Positions 35,040 through 44,521 are shown, counted from the first letter of the stretch. The stretch is 53,853 nt of DNA from an uncultured Clostridia bacterium (GCA_947632335.1 CANROX010000010.1:1-53853), one strand, 5' to 3'. Made by a program: numbers and translations. Notes: generated by a model from the letters alone, not told the origin.

Positions 35040-37622
35040 TTATGACCACGAACCGGACTCATTTTCAACAGCTGTATAAGTTGTACCGCCAACAGTTGTA
35101 GTCCAACTGTTCCATGTACTGCCGTCCTCCGGGTTAGTTCTATGTATTTTAATATTAGTTACAGATTTAGGAATGGTTACAGTCCATGTACCGTCCCCAC
35201 CTGACATATCGTATCTCTTTCCTGTTGAAGTGTCCTCCAGAACAAACTTTGCACCAGCGTCGGAAAGCCACTTCTGGGGAGAACCGTCAACAAGTGTAAT
35301 TGTGATATTTTCCGGTACAGATGTTGATTTTGTAGAAGAACTGCTGGTTGGTGTATCACCATATGTGAATGTGGTGCCAACCGGGAATGTTGAAATGCTT
35401 TTTATACAGAACTTCTGTATTGCTGTTGCGTCTGTAACATCAACTACACCTGAACCGTTTATATCTGCCGCCTTTTTCTGAATATCATTTAATGTTGTAG
35501 CCCTGCTTATAGCCTTTTGAACTAGTGTAACATCTGCAATACTCACCGCATCATCAAGGTTTGCGTCACCATACTTATATATCTTGGTATCGGGATCACC
35601 TCCTGTTGGCTTAGTGGCGGAACTGCTTGAAGTACCACCTCTTTGGGCAACTACATCATCATCAATAGAATTTGCATCAACCCAGGTATTTTTACTTCCA
35701 TCATAGACTACCATATCACTTGGCATAGTAAGATTTTCTGTTTGATTATTTCCATTGTCACTGAAAATAATATTTGTGTCTGTTGACGGAACTACATACT
35801 TATACAACTTGTAGCCCCCAAAAGTATCAACATAAGTCATACTGCTTCCGGGCCACTCAACAGCACCGTCACCTCCTGTAGGCCAAGTATAACAGGCAGG
35901 TGCGCTAAAGTTTGATGTGTTCCAGAAATAAACAACATTTCCTGAGAAATCTATAACCCTCATAGCTGACGGGTCAACCTTCGTAAATGTGTATTCGGCA
36001 CTGCTTGTGCCACCCTCGCCGGTAGCCGTAAGTTTTACTGTAATAGTAGAGCCGTATGGCACACCGCTGCCGATTGTAATATTAACGGTATCTGTATAAG
36101 TCTTAACCTCACCGTTATCAATCTGATATGTACCGGAGGTTGCATTTTCAAGACCAAGGGTAAGGTTAAGTGTATCAGACTTAAATTTACCGCCCTGTTG
36201 TGAAATTGTATTTGTAGGATTCTTCTTCTGATTGTAAATTACTGCAATACCGGAGGAACCAATGTTACCTGAAATTGTACTTGATGTAACAGTCCACTTG
36301 CTGCCTGTAATTTCATCAGTATATGTACCCGGCTTTGTTGTATTTCCGCCGTTTGGTACAGTTACCTGGCCGCTGCCGGAACCCTTAGTAATTACAGCAC
36401 CCTGTTCTCTGCATACAGCCGCACATCCACCGCCTGTGGTGTAATAGTCCTTCTGACCTACCATGGCATTATGGAAATGGTTTACTGCTGCAACTTCCTT
36501 TGAAGTAAAGTGTGTTGAACCCTTTTGACCGCCCTTAATGCTTTCCTTATCGTGTGTGGAGGGTCTGGAGAAGTACAAAGCTGTAATATCATCACGGCTG
36601 GCTGCAAGCGCATACGCTCTGTCTATGTTATTCTGGCTGATACCCCATGAATATCCCCAGTCAGTACCATTTGACCATGTATCGTGGCTTTCTGCCCAGT
36701 ATAACAGCTTGTCATTTGAAATACCCCTTGCAGCCCAGTTACCATATGAGGAAGGCACACTGCCCCCTGCAAAGGCATCACGAAGGGTTTTACCGTAATT
36801 ACTGTCAGTAACCGTAATATAATTTGTGTATTCTTTCATTAGTCCCTCGTTGCCGGTATCTCTGTCATCGGGAGCTTTTAAAATTTCACCGTAATACCAA
36901 AGGCTTTTATCACTGGTTATTACACTCCAGAACTGGTCGCCCTCGCTTGGGAGACCGATATGCTTTGCTGCGTCAAATCTAATACCGTCAACACCAACGC
37001 TTTTAAGTTCCTGAATATACTTTTTAACAACCTGCTGAACATAGCTGTTTTCCGTTGCAAGGTCTTGCATTCCAATGTCTCCATTAATAACCTGCCAACG
37101 ATTTTTCCAGTCAATGCTGCCGCCAAATGTATGCCAGTACTGGGCCGGTTTTAAGTCGTCAACAATGTTTGAATGACTGCCCTCAAGGTGGTTTGCAACA
37201 ACATCTACAACAACCTTAATTCCATACTTTTCAGCCTCTGAACAAAGAGATGCCAGTTCATCCTTTGAACCAAGGTCATTTGTTCCTATGTAAAATCCTC
37301 GTGGCTGATATAACCAGTACCATGTACCATGGTTATTGTTGCCCTGTGCCGGGGAGGTCTGTACAGCAGTAAAGCCTGCCTCGGCAATGTTCTTCAGTTC
37401 TGCCTTAATATCATTATATTTCCAGTCAAAACAGTGCAGAATTGTACCGTCCTGAATGTTATCAACAAGACCGTAGCTGTTTGCAGATACAGATTTTGTG
37501 CTTGATTTTGCAGCAACCTTTTCTGTCTTTGTAGCAACAGCAGATACAATCTGGATTGACGCCGCTGACAAAATGATACAAAGCGTAAGAATAATACTTA
37601 ATGCTCTTTTACTAAAATTCAT
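35040..37622 (-). CDS. Secreted dockerin-bearing GH13 alpha-amylase
   Basis: The 860-residue preprotein has a Sec signal peptide (residues 1 to about 28). The GH13 catalytic domain (about 50-410) resembles Bacillus AmyE: region I DVVANH (140-145), nucleophile D217 in GIRFDAAKH, acid/base E246 in YYGEIL, and D314 in ESHD. It is followed by the C-terminal beta domain, a beta-sandwich (about 469-548), a CBM26-like starch-binding module (about 552-650), a type-I dockerin (about 683-747, two calcium loops starting at GDANLDD and DINGSG), and a C-terminal beta-rich module (771-859) I do not recognise. It should hydrolyse starch outside the cell and dock onto a cohesin scaffold. The ATG at 37622 follows GAAGGTGA. 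Confidence 0.95.
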   Translation of the reverse strand: MNFSKRALSIILTLCIILSAASIQIVSAVATKTEKVAAKSSTKSVSANSYGLVDNIQDGTILHCFDWKYNDIKAELKNIAEAGFTAVQTSPAQGNNNHGTWYWLYQPRGFYIGTNDLGSKDELASLCSEAEKYGIKVVVDVVANHLEGSHSNIVDDLKPAQYWHTFGGSIDWKNRWQVINGDIGMQDLATENSYVQQVVKKYIQELKSVGVDGIRFDAAKHIGLPSEGDQFWSVITSDKSLWYYGEILKAPDDRDTGNEGLMKEYTNYITVTDSNYGKTLRDAFAGGSVPSSYGNWAARGISNDKLLYWAESHDTWSNGTDWGYSWGISQNNIDRAYALAASRDDITALYFSRPSTHDKESIKGGQKGSTHFTSKEVAAVNHFHNAMVGQKDYYTTGGGCAAVCREQGAVITKGSGSGQVTVPNGGNTTKPGTYTDEITGSKWTVTSSTISGNIGSSGIAVIYNQKKNPTNTISQQGGKFKSDTLNLTLGLENATSGTYQIDNGEVKTYTDTVNITIGSGVPYGSTITVKLTATGEGGTSSAEYTFTKVDPSAMRVIDFSGNVVYFWNTSNFSAPACYTWPTGGDGAVEWPGSSMTYVDTFGGYKLYKYVVPSTDTNIIFSDNGNNQTENLTMPSDMVVYDGSKNTWVDANSIDDDVVAQRGGTSSSSATKPTGGDPDTKIYKYGDANLDDAVSIADVTLVQKAISRATTLNDIQKKAADINGSGVVDVTDATAIQKFCIKSISTFPVGTTFTYGDTPTSSSSTKSTSVPENITITLVDGSPQKWLSDAGAKFVLEDTSTGKRYDMSGGDGTWTVTIPKSVTNIKIHRTNPEDGSTWNSWTTTVGGTTYTAVENESGSWS

Positions 37623-37637
37623 AATGTTCACCTTCAT

Positions 37638-37653
37638 TTAAAAAATTTTTTAA
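37638..37653. repeat. 16-base A/T palindrome next to the amylase ribosome site
   Basis: TTAAAAAATTTTTTAA is a perfect palindrome located 2-3 bases before the amylase Shine-Dalgarno. It is all A/T, so a regulatory role is uncertain. Confidence 0.4.
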
Positions 37654-37724
37654 GAAAAATATTTTGTAGCTTATTCCCCCTTCTGTTTTTTAATTGTATT
37701 GTTTGTTATTCTTTCCTCAATATT

Positions 37725-37753
37725 AGTTTATAATATTTTGTCTAAAAACTCAA
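37725..37753 (-). promoter_or_regulatory. Possible sigma-A promoter of the amylase gene
   Basis: On the - strand TTGAGT (37748-37753), 17 bases and TAAACT (37725-37730). It would give a leader of about 96 bases containing a GGGGGAATAAG purine run. The region is very A/T rich and no cre-like site was found. Confidence 0.4.
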
Positions 37754-37856
37754 TTAATTTTTTGAATTTATTTTTAATTTAACCGTCAAAATTTGTCATT
37801 GGTTTTTGTGTATTTTATACAAAAGTTTTTATCCTATTTATGGTTGTATATTTAAC

Positions 37857-38339
37857 TTACTTATCTTTAACTATATCGGCAGGGATTACATCTATTACCT
37901 TTTTAAGAGAATTAAATGGTAGTGCCACCTGATAACCAACCTTACCGGCAGAAAAATAAATTATATCGTAATTAAGAGCGGTCTTATTAATAAAGGTTTT
38001 AAATCTTTTCTTCATACCTATTGGTGAACAGCCTCCGTGTATATACCCGGTCAGGGGCAAAAGTTCCTTTTGAGGCAGCATTTCTATGGACTTTTCCCCT
38101 GTTACATATGCGCCCTTTTTCAGGTCGAGCTCCATATCTCCCGGCACCATAAACACATAATTCTGCTTGCTCTTTCCCACTGTAACAAGGGTTTTAAATA
38201 CCTTTCCCGCCTCTTGACCTAAGGCGGATGCTACCTCTTGGGCATTCAGTTTTGAATTGTCATACTGAAAATACTGATAATCAATTTTCTCTCGGTCAAG
38301 TATTCTCATTACATTTGTTTTATCCTGTTTTTTGCCCAT
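37857..38339 (-). CDS. ybaK: Cys-tRNA(Pro) deacylase YbaK/EbsC
   Basis: YbaK-type proteins hydrolyse mischarged Cys-tRNA(Pro) and so prevent cysteine misincorporation at proline codons. The 160-residue protein has the typical core: KLNAQEVASALG, the conserved Lys in KVFKTLV, MVPGDMELDLKKG, the TGYIHGGCSPIGMKK loop, and a C-terminal KVGYQVALPFNSL. Length is standard. A GGGGAGA site precedes the ATG, and a terminator lies only about 18 bases further up, so expression probably depends on read-through from the long operon. Confidence 0.92.
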   Translation of the reverse strand: MGKKQDKTNVMRILDREKIDYQYFQYDNSKLNAQEVASALGQEAGKVFKTLVTVGKSKQNYVFMVPGDMELDLKKGAYVTGEKSIEMLPQKELLPLTGYIHGGCSPIGMKKRFKTFINKTALNYDIIYFSAGKVGYQVALPFNSLKKVIDVIPADIVKDK

Positions 38340-38360
38340 AAAAATCTCCCCTGTATATTA

Positions 38361-38385
38361 ATAAGGGAGCGGAAAAACCACTCCC
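38361..38385 (-). terminator. Terminator at the end of the yicC-to-HprK-like operon
   Basis: A stem of 8 bp with one G-T type mismatch (38365-38372 with 38378-38385) and 5-base loop lies 7 bases after the HprK-like stop. The U-tract is short (TTATTA), so it may be leaky. Confidence 0.6.
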
Positions 38386-38391
38386 AAAATT

Positions 38392-39090
38392 TTATTTCAT
38401 TCCATTGTAAGCAACTTTCACTGCGTCCATTGATATATTACAGTAAAGTCTGTATACCTTAACATTCTTGAGAACTCTGTCCAAAGTATCAAAAAATTTA
38501 TTTTTCTGTTCTGCCGATGGAACATTAAGGGTCTGGTTCATAACTGTAATAAGGGCCTCTTTGTTGGATAATCTTTCAATGGTATTTTTCTCCCCTCTGT
38601 TAAGGGAACAAATGGCCTGCAAAGGGACGATAATGTTTTTATTAATATCATTTTTCCCTGAAAAAGGAGTTCCGCAGGCATAAATTTTACTGCCGATAAT
38701 TCTTATAACAGGCTTATCGTCATTAATCATAACTGCCTTTTCGCCAAAGTATGACATCCACAATTCTGTATGAGTAGATTTACCTGTACCGCTGTCTGCG
38801 GTAAAAAGATATGCCTTATTATCAACGCACACGGCTGACGAATGGAGAAGCATTGCGTTATAGTCAATTATCTTTTCATAGAACTCTGCACCGAAAATTA
38901 CATACTCGGCAAGTGAACGAGAAATATCCGGATAAATCTTTAGATAGTTATCTATTCTTTCCTCGCTTACCTCCATTGAAAAATTAGGATTGATATTTTG
39001 GTTATCCGCAATATATTTTTCTGAACGCAAAAGAGTTCTCCTGTATTTTGGTTCATAAAAAACATTTAGCCCGCAAATATTATAAAGCAT
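38392..39090 (-). CDS. HprK-like P-loop kinase domain protein
   Basis: The 232-residue protein has a C-terminal kinase core resembling HPr kinase: LLHSSAV (about 82-87), the P-loop ADSGTGKST (98-106), NDDKPV (123-128), and TPFSGK (141-146). The first 75 residues lack the HprK N-terminal domain. Such HprK-like proteins are also found in RiPP (lasso peptide) clusters, but none is present here. It is the last gene of the operon, 2 bases after thiN. The substrate is unknown; genuine HprK acts on HPr Ser46, and HPr is not encoded in this window. A Ser/Thr or small-molecule kinase role is possible. Confidence 0.75.
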   Translation of the reverse strand: MLYNICGLNVFYEPKYRRTLLRSEKYIADNQNINPNFSMEVSEERIDNYLKIYPDISRSLAEYVIFGAEFYEKIIDYNAMLLHSSAVCVDNKAYLFTADSGTGKSTHTELWMSYFGEKAVMINDDKPVIRIIGSKIYACGTPFSGKNDINKNIIVPLQAICSLNRGEKNTIERLSNKEALITVMNQTLNVPSAEQKNKFFDTLDRVLKNVKVYRLYCNISMDAVKVAYNGMK

Positions 39091-39092
39091 AA

Positions 39093-39719
39093 TTACCTCT
39101 TATAATATGTGAGAAGTATTGCCCTGCCGTCGTTGATTTTAATTTCTGCCTCATCATCTGAAAAAATATTGCTTATACCTCTGGACACATTATATGTCAG
39201 AGTATATCTGTCAAGGTGATAGAGGGCACCTTTATAGGAAACATTAACACTTTCACAGCCATAGGGAAAAACAGAGAAGGTAAGACCTTTCTTACCGCTC
39301 ATATCGTATGTACCCGCCTTGAGAATACGAATTTCTTCACCGTTGTTTCTTGCAACACCGTTATAGTTGTATTCTGAAAGGAAAGCAAGTATTGCAATAT
39401 TTGCAAAGGTGTGGTCTGTTCTTCCGCCAACAGAGCCAAGAAGCATAAAATCCTTAAAGCCCCTGCGAATACACTCCATTACACAATGCTCTGTATCCGT
39501 ATCGTCTTTCTGTGCATTCAGCTTAACCACTTCAATATCCGAGGGAAGTTCTTCCTTGAGAGAATCAAAGTCGCCTATAATAAGATTAGGCTTAATGTCT
39601 GCCTCTTTTGCATAGGTGTAGCCGGAGTCGGCGCAGACTATAAAATCATCATCTGTGCATATGCTCTGAATTTCTTTAATATCAGTATCCGGCGCACCGG
39701 AGATAATCACACATCTCAT
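39093..39719 (-). CDS. thiN: Thiamine diphosphokinase
   Basis: This enzyme converts thiamine to thiamine diphosphate. The 208-residue protein shows ADSGYTYA, the metal-binding GDFDSLKEE, QKDDTDTEHC and the GGRTDHTFANI motif of thiamine pyrophosphokinases, with a C-terminal beta domain ending in a conserved-type GRAILL strand. The ATG at 39719 is chosen because it overlaps the rsgA stop (ATGA) and has GGGAGAGA upstream. In Bacillus subtilis thiN follows rsgA and rpe; here rpe is missing. Confidence 0.92.
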   Translation of the reverse strand: MRCVIISGAPDTDIKEIQSICTDDDFIVCADSGYTYAKEADIKPNLIIGDFDSLKEELPSDIEVVKLNAQKDDTDTEHCVMECIRRGFKDFMLLGSVGGRTDHTFANIAILAFLSEYNYNGVARNNGEEIRILKAGTYDMSGKKGLTFSVFPYGCESVNVSYKGALYHLDRYTLTYNVSRGISNIFSDDEAEIKINDGRAILLTYYKR

Positions 39720-40612
39720 TTCTTTCTCTCCCATTCTTTTATATCTTTTATTTCGTTATACATTTCAACATAACTGTTATGTCTTGATTTAGGAATAGTT
39801 CCGTCATATACTTTTTCAAGAACAGCACATCCCTTTTCACAGATATGACTGCAAGAGGTAAACTTACATTCTCCTAAAAATTCCTGAAATTCGGGAAATG
39901 TATATTGGAGCTGCTCTTTGTCTGTTATGCTGTATTTTTCAAGCTGCATTGTAGAAAAACCCGGGGTATCAACCACATATCCGTTTTTTATTTTCAAAAG
40001 TTCAACCGTCCTTGTGGTGTGTCTGCCTCTGCCCAGCTTTTGACTTACTTCACCGGTTTTAAGCTGAAAATCCGGAAAGAGTTTATTGAGCAGGGTTGAC
40101 TTTCCCACACCGCTGTTTCCAATCAGTGCAGTTATTTTCCCGGGAAGAAGGCTGTAAATTTCATCAGTTCCCTCCCCCGTAACAGAAGAATAAAGTATCG
40201 TTTTAATACCCGCCTTACTGTATATGTCCAGCATATCGTAACCGGGTTTTAAATCTGACTTTGAAATGACAACAACAGGTTCAATATGATTATAAATAGC
40301 TGTTGAAATCATTTTATCAATAACCTTATAGTTTGGCGCCGGAGAAACTGTACTGCAAACTACAATCATAGTATCAATATTTGCAACCGGCGGGCGCGTA
40401 AGAAAGTTTTTTCTTTCCTTAATTTCATCAATAACAGGATATCCGCTGTCGGGTATATTAATAGTTACTAAATCACCAACAAGAGGTGTGTTACTTTCCT
40501 TTCGGAACACTCCTCTTGCTTTACATTCATATACTTTATCAGTGGTTTCTACATAGTAGAAACCACTGATTGCTTTAACAATTACACCGTCTATAATCTT
40601 AACTGCTGACAT
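39716..40612 (-). CDS. rsgA: Ribosome small-subunit-dependent GTPase RsgA
   Basis: RsgA is a late-stage checkpoint GTPase of 30S subunit assembly. The 298 residues show an N-terminal OB fold, the circularly permuted GTPase order (ISKSDL as G4, GNSGVGKSTLLNKL as G1, DTPGFS as G3) and a C-terminal zinc site (CKFTSCSHICEKGC). Length is typical. It starts 1 base after prkC. In Bacillus the orthologue (CpgA) is a PrkC substrate, and the gene order here is compatible with the same link. Confidence 0.96.
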   Translation of the reverse strand: MSAVKIIDGVIVKAISGFYYVETTDKVYECKARGVFRKESNTPLVGDLVTINIPDSGYPVIDEIKERKNFLTRPPVANIDTMIVVCSTVSPAPNYKVIDKMISTAIYNHIEPVVVISKSDLKPGYDMLDIYSKAGIKTILYSSVTGEGTDEIYSLLPGKITALIGNSGVGKSTLLNKLFPDFQLKTGEVSQKLGRGRHTTRTVELLKIKNGYVVDTPGFSTMQLEKYSITDKEQLQYTFPEFQEFLGECKFTSCSHICEKGCAVLEKVYDGTIPKSRHNSYVEMYNEIKDIKEWERKK

Positions 40613-40613
40613 A

Positions 40614-42734
40614 TCAAATAGTTAAATCCTCATTCTCAGGAACAACAGTTGGGTCTGTTTCTGTTTCACTCTCAGTTACAGTAGGAACCTCCGTTGTTTC
40701 CGAAACAGTTTCGGTTGTTTCTTCAGTACTTGAAACTTCTGTGGTTGACTCTGTGGCAGTAACAATTTTATAGTCGTAGTACTTCTTTGATACGGTCTGA
40801 TTTTGGAAGTCTATTGTATATTCCTGATAGAGCTGTCCGTTTAGGTAAACCTTAACATTGGAATCCTTTTCAGAACCGGTTAGGGTAAAGCTATATACCT
40901 TGAGTTCCGACGGTACAACACTTGTAGTTGCAAATACATCACCGTCAAACACAACCTGTAAGGAAACGCTGTTTGTCTCCTGTTCCGGAAGCTGAACATC
41001 AATATCTACAGAGCTTGTATCCTTTTTGCCTGCTGAAATAACCAGCTTTACAGTATACCCTTTCTTAACCTTACCTCCCTGAAGAGGATTTTGGCGTATA
41101 ACTGTATCCTTTTCTACATAGCTTTCTTCGTCATACTCATACTCAACAGCAAGTCCTTTGCCTTCAAGAATTTCTCTTGCCTCTTCAATGTTCTTGCCGG
41201 TTACATCGGGAATTTTAACCTGTTCTTTCACAGCACCCTTTGAAACATATAGATAAACCGTTGAACCGATTGTAGCCTTTTGTCCGGGATTTGGAAATTC
41301 AGAGGAAACATAATCTGCATTAACATTAGTACTTCGGATATAAACAATCTCCGGAACAAAGTTACGGGACTCAAGCTGTTTTATAGCGTCCTCCTCTGTT
41401 GTATTAAGCAGGTGAGGTACAACAATTTCAGAATTTTTTCCGTTTACTGTAAGTTCAATAGTTGCACCCTGCTTAACTTTCTTTGAATCGGCCTCCGGCT
41501 TTTGTGAAAGCACAACGCCCTCCTTCTTGGAGGAATCATATTGAAAATCAATATCAAAGTTAAATTTATTATTAAGATTATCATCCTGCTTAATCTGAAG
41601 AATTGTCATACCGGTAAACTGCGGGACTTCAATATCCGCAGTACTTCCGGTGAGGGCGTCAATAATGAAATATGCTCCAAATCCCACAAGACAGATAAGG
41701 AACGAGGCAACAATACCTAAGACAATAGACTTACCTTTAGAATTTGGTTTCTTTTCATCACTATCGGCATATTCCTGTTCATAGCTGGAGTAATCCTTTG
41801 TTTCTCTTTCAATATTCCTCTTAGGTTCTTGCTTTTTTTCCTGAGGTGAGTCAATATATTTTGTCTGCTCATCCCCTCGGGGCAGCTTGTAGCCAAAAAC
41901 AATACCGGGGTTAAGTCTGAACCTTTCAATATCGTTAAGCATTGCCTGGGCAGACTCGTATCTCTGTTTTGGATTTTTCTCCATTGCATGAAGGGTAATT
42001 TCCTGTAACCCTCCGGGAATGTCTGGATTGATTACACAGGGTAATTTCGGTGTTGACTGGAGCTGCATAAGTGCTACTGAAACTGCATTGTCGGCAACGA
42101 AAGGAAGTGTGCCTGTAAGCATTTCATACATCATTACACCTACGGAATAAATATCCGTTTTGCCGTCGGTATTTCCGCCCTTTGCCTGTTCCGGTGCAAT
42201 ATAATGGACAGAACCTATCGCCTGTTCCGTCATTGTTCTTGTGGCGGAATTAAAGTTTCTGGCAATTCCAAAGTCAGTTACCTTGATTGTGCCGTCCTGA
42301 AGAAGCATAATATTCTGGGGCTTAATGTCACGATGAACAATACCCTTTTCATGGGCGTGCTGGAGAGCCCTTAAAATCTGTGTTGTAAGATGCAGAGCTT
42401 CTTTCCACTTTATTACGCCCTGCAAGGCAATATATTCCTTGAGAGTAATACCATCAATATATTCCATAACAATATACTGAATTACATCGCCAAAGGAAAC
42501 ATCGTAGACCTTTACTATATTTGGGTGGGAAAGGACCGCAATAGATTTGCTCTCATTCTTAAATCTACGGATAAAATCCGCATTGTCGAGAAACTCTTCT
42601 TTAAGAATTTTAATAGCAACTTCCCTGTCATCAATAGTATCATAACATCTGTAAACATTGGCCATACCGCCAACGCCAATAAGCTCGTGAATTTCATATC
42701 TTCCGTCCAGCTTCTTGCCTGTATACTTATCCAT
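40614..42734 (-). CDS. prkC: PASTA-domain Ser/Thr protein kinase PrkC
   Basis: PrkC is the membrane Hanks-type kinase that senses peptidoglycan fragments. The 706-residue protein has an intact kinase domain (about 13-272: IGVGGMANVY, K42 in VAIK, HRD 134-136, K138, N141, DFG 154-156, APE 180-182), a charged linker, one membrane helix (about 336-360) and three PASTA domains (about 368-431, 436-499, 505-568). An extra outer domain (about 580-655) and a Thr/Glu-rich tail follow, neither of which I recognise as standard. The ATG at 42734 follows AGGAGG by 7 bases. It lies directly downstream of its phosphatase prpC. Confidence 0.97.
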   Translation of the reverse strand: MDKYTGKKLDGRYEIHELIGVGGMANVYRCYDTIDDREVAIKILKEEFLDNADFIRRFKNESKSIAVLSHPNIVKVYDVSFGDVIQYIVMEYIDGITLKEYIALQGVIKWKEALHLTTQILRALQHAHEKGIVHRDIKPQNIMLLQDGTIKVTDFGIARNFNSATRTMTEQAIGSVHYIAPEQAKGGNTDGKTDIYSVGVMMYEMLTGTLPFVADNAVSVALMQLQSTPKLPCVINPDIPGGLQEITLHAMEKNPKQRYESAQAMLNDIERFRLNPGIVFGYKLPRGDEQTKYIDSPQEKKQEPKRNIERETKDYSSYEQEYADSDEKKPNSKGKSIVLGIVASFLICLVGFGAYFIIDALTGSTADIEVPQFTGMTILQIKQDDNLNNKFNFDIDFQYDSSKKEGVVLSQKPEADSKKVKQGATIELTVNGKNSEIVVPHLLNTTEEDAIKQLESRNFVPEIVYIRSTNVNADYVSSEFPNPGQKATIGSTVYLYVSKGAVKEQVKIPDVTGKNIEEAREILEGKGLAVEYEYDEESYVEKDTVIRQNPLQGGKVKKGYTVKLVISAGKKDTSSVDIDVQLPEQETNSVSLQVVFDGDVFATTSVVPSELKVYSFTLTGSEKDSNVKVYLNGQLYQEYTIDFQNQTVSKKYYDYKIVTATESTTEVSSTEETTETVSETTEVPTVTESETETDPTVVPENEDLTI

Positions 42735-42756
42735 CACTTTTCCTCCTGTCTATATT

Positions 42757-43482
42757 TTACGCAATAGTGATGACGGTAATATTATCTGTACCGCCGCCCT
42801 CTTTTGCCTTGTCCACCAATTTATCAACAATCTGACTTCCGTTATTCTCTTTTACAATCTTGACAATTTCATCATCTGTCACACAGTTCGTAAGACCGTC
42901 TGAACAAACAAGCACTACATCGTTTGGTTTGTATTCACATTCAATGTAGTCCACATTTACATTTCTTCTTACACCGATAGCACGGGTAATAAAACGCTTG
43001 TTGGGGTGATTAACCGCCTCTTCCGGTGAAATCTCACCACGGTTCACCATTTCCTGCACGAGAGAATGGTCCTGTGTAAGCTGATGAGCCTTTCCGTCGG
43101 CAATAAGGTAAGTTCTGGAGTCCCCTACATGGACAATATGAATTGTATTATCTCTTATACACACAAGTTCACAAGTGGTACCCATACCCGTAAGTTCAAC
43201 ATTTTTTCTTGCAATATTATATACCTCAAGGTTTGCGCCAACTACCACATTTGTCATAAGGGTAATAAATTCTTCCTTTGTAAAATCGGATGTATAGATA
43301 TTTCTCATTTCTCTCGCTATGTATTCCGATGCTGTTGTTGAGGCGGTATGGCCGCCGTTGGCGCCTCCCATACCGTCACACACTACTGCCCAGACACAAT
43401 TATCGTCAAATTTGCCTGAAAGGCAATAATCCTGATTGTCACTACGAATAAGACCTCTGTCTGTTTTACTTGAAATCTCCAC
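42757..43482 (-). CDS. prpC: PP2C-type protein phosphatase PrpC
   Basis: PrpC reverses PrkC phosphorylation. The 241-residue protein carries the PP2C metal and phosphate motifs in order: TDRGLIRSDNQDY, VVCDGMGGANGGHTAS, GMGTTCE, VHVGDSRTYLI, CSDGLTN and GTDNITVI. Length matches the bacterial Stp family. It lies 3 bases after rlmN and 22 bases before prkC, which carries a strong ribosome site. Confidence 0.96.
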   Translation of the reverse strand: MEISSKTDRGLIRSDNQDYCLSGKFDDNCVWAVVCDGMGGANGGHTASTTASEYIAREMRNIYTSDFTKEEFITLMTNVVVGANLEVYNIARKNVELTGMGTTCELVCIRDNTIHIVHVGDSRTYLIADGKAHQLTQDHSLVQEMVNRGEISPEEAVNHPNKRFITRAIGVRRNVNVDYIECEYKPNDVVLVCSDGLTNCVTDDEIVKIVKENNGSQIVDKLVDKAKEGGGTDNITVITIA

Positions 43483-43485
43483 AGG

Positions 43486-44517
43486 TTATCTCCTTTCTTT
43501 CCGGTACTTACCTTTAAGCTGTCCACAGCTTGCGTCAATGTCACTGCCAAGGGTTCTTCTTACAGTTGCAGTTATTCCGTATTTTGACAGAATATTTATA
43601 AAGGATAACAGTCTGTCCTTTTTACTTTTACGGTAATCACTGCCCTCAACTGTGTTGACCGGAATAAGATTAACATGGCAAAGCATTCCCTTTATTAATC
43701 TGCCAAGTTCGTGGGCAGAAGAGTCGCTGTCGTTTACTCCGTCTATCATCGAGTATTCAAAACTGACTCTCCTGTTGGTTTTATCTATGTAATATCTCAC
43801 AGCTTCCATAAGCTCTTTAATATTATATACATCATTAACAGGCATTGTTGAACTTCTCATTTTATCGTTTGGTGCGTGGAGAGAAACAGAAAGTGTAATT
43901 TGCATTTTTCTGTCTGCAAGACTGTATATCTTAGGTACAATGCCACAGGTTGAAAGTGTAATATGCCTTTTACCTATATTCAGTCCCTTTTCAAAGGATA
44001 CCAAATCAAGAAAGCGCATTACATTGTTATAATTGTCAAGAGGCTCTCCCATTCCCATAAGAACTATATTGGAAATTCTAATTTCTAAATCCCTTTGGGC
44101 TGTTTCAATTTGGGAAATCATTTCCCCTGCCGTCAGGTTCCTGGTAAAACCCTGCTTACCTGTTGCACAGAACCTGCACCCCATTTTGCATCCCACCTGT
44201 GTGGAAATACAAATTGTATACCCATGGTGGTAACTCATAACTACAGCCTCTATAAAATTGCCGTCTTTTAATTTAAAAAGGTACTTAACTGTATTATCAT
44301 AACTTGAAATCTGCTTTTTTTCAATAATTGCAACAGAAATGTAACAATAATTTGATAACTTTTCTTTAAGACTCTTTGGAATGTTACCCATTTCTTCAAA
44401 GGAGTTTACACCCCTGTTAATCCATTCATATACCTGTTTTGCTCTAAACTTCGGCTCATTAAGAGAAATGATTAAGCCCTGTACTTCTTCAAATGTCATA
44501 GACTTTAAATCTTCCAT
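43486..44517 (-). CDS. rlmN: 23S rRNA/tRNA (adenine-C2)-methyltransferase RlmN
   Basis: RlmN is a radical-SAM enzyme that methylates A2503 of 23S rRNA and A37 of some tRNAs. The 343-residue protein has the CxxxCxxC cluster motif as CKMGCRFC, the segment VLMGMGEPLDNYNNV, HITLSTCGIVP, and a C-terminal Cys in DIDASCGQLKG that can form the methyl-carrying residue. It starts 4 bases after rsmB. Confidence 0.97.
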   Translation of the reverse strand: MEDLKSMTFEEVQGLIISLNEPKFRAKQVYEWINRGVNSFEEMGNIPKSLKEKLSNYCYISVAIIEKKQISSYDNTVKYLFKLKDGNFIEAVVMSYHHGYTICISTQVGCKMGCRFCATGKQGFTRNLTAGEMISQIETAQRDLEIRISNIVLMGMGEPLDNYNNVMRFLDLVSFEKGLNIGKRHITLSTCGIVPKIYSLADRKMQITLSVSLHAPNDKMRSSTMPVNDVYNIKELMEAVRYYIDKTNRRVSFEYSMIDGVNDSDSSAHELGRLIKGMLCHVNLIPVNTVEGSDYRKSKKDRLLSFINILSKYGITATVRRTLGSDIDASCGQLKGKYRKERR

Positions 44518-44521
44518 TTGT

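Noticed and set aside
37623-37856. Catabolite-repression (cre) site or riboswitch before the amylase gene
   Set aside because: No cre-like palindrome or structured leader was found; the interval is simply A/T rich.
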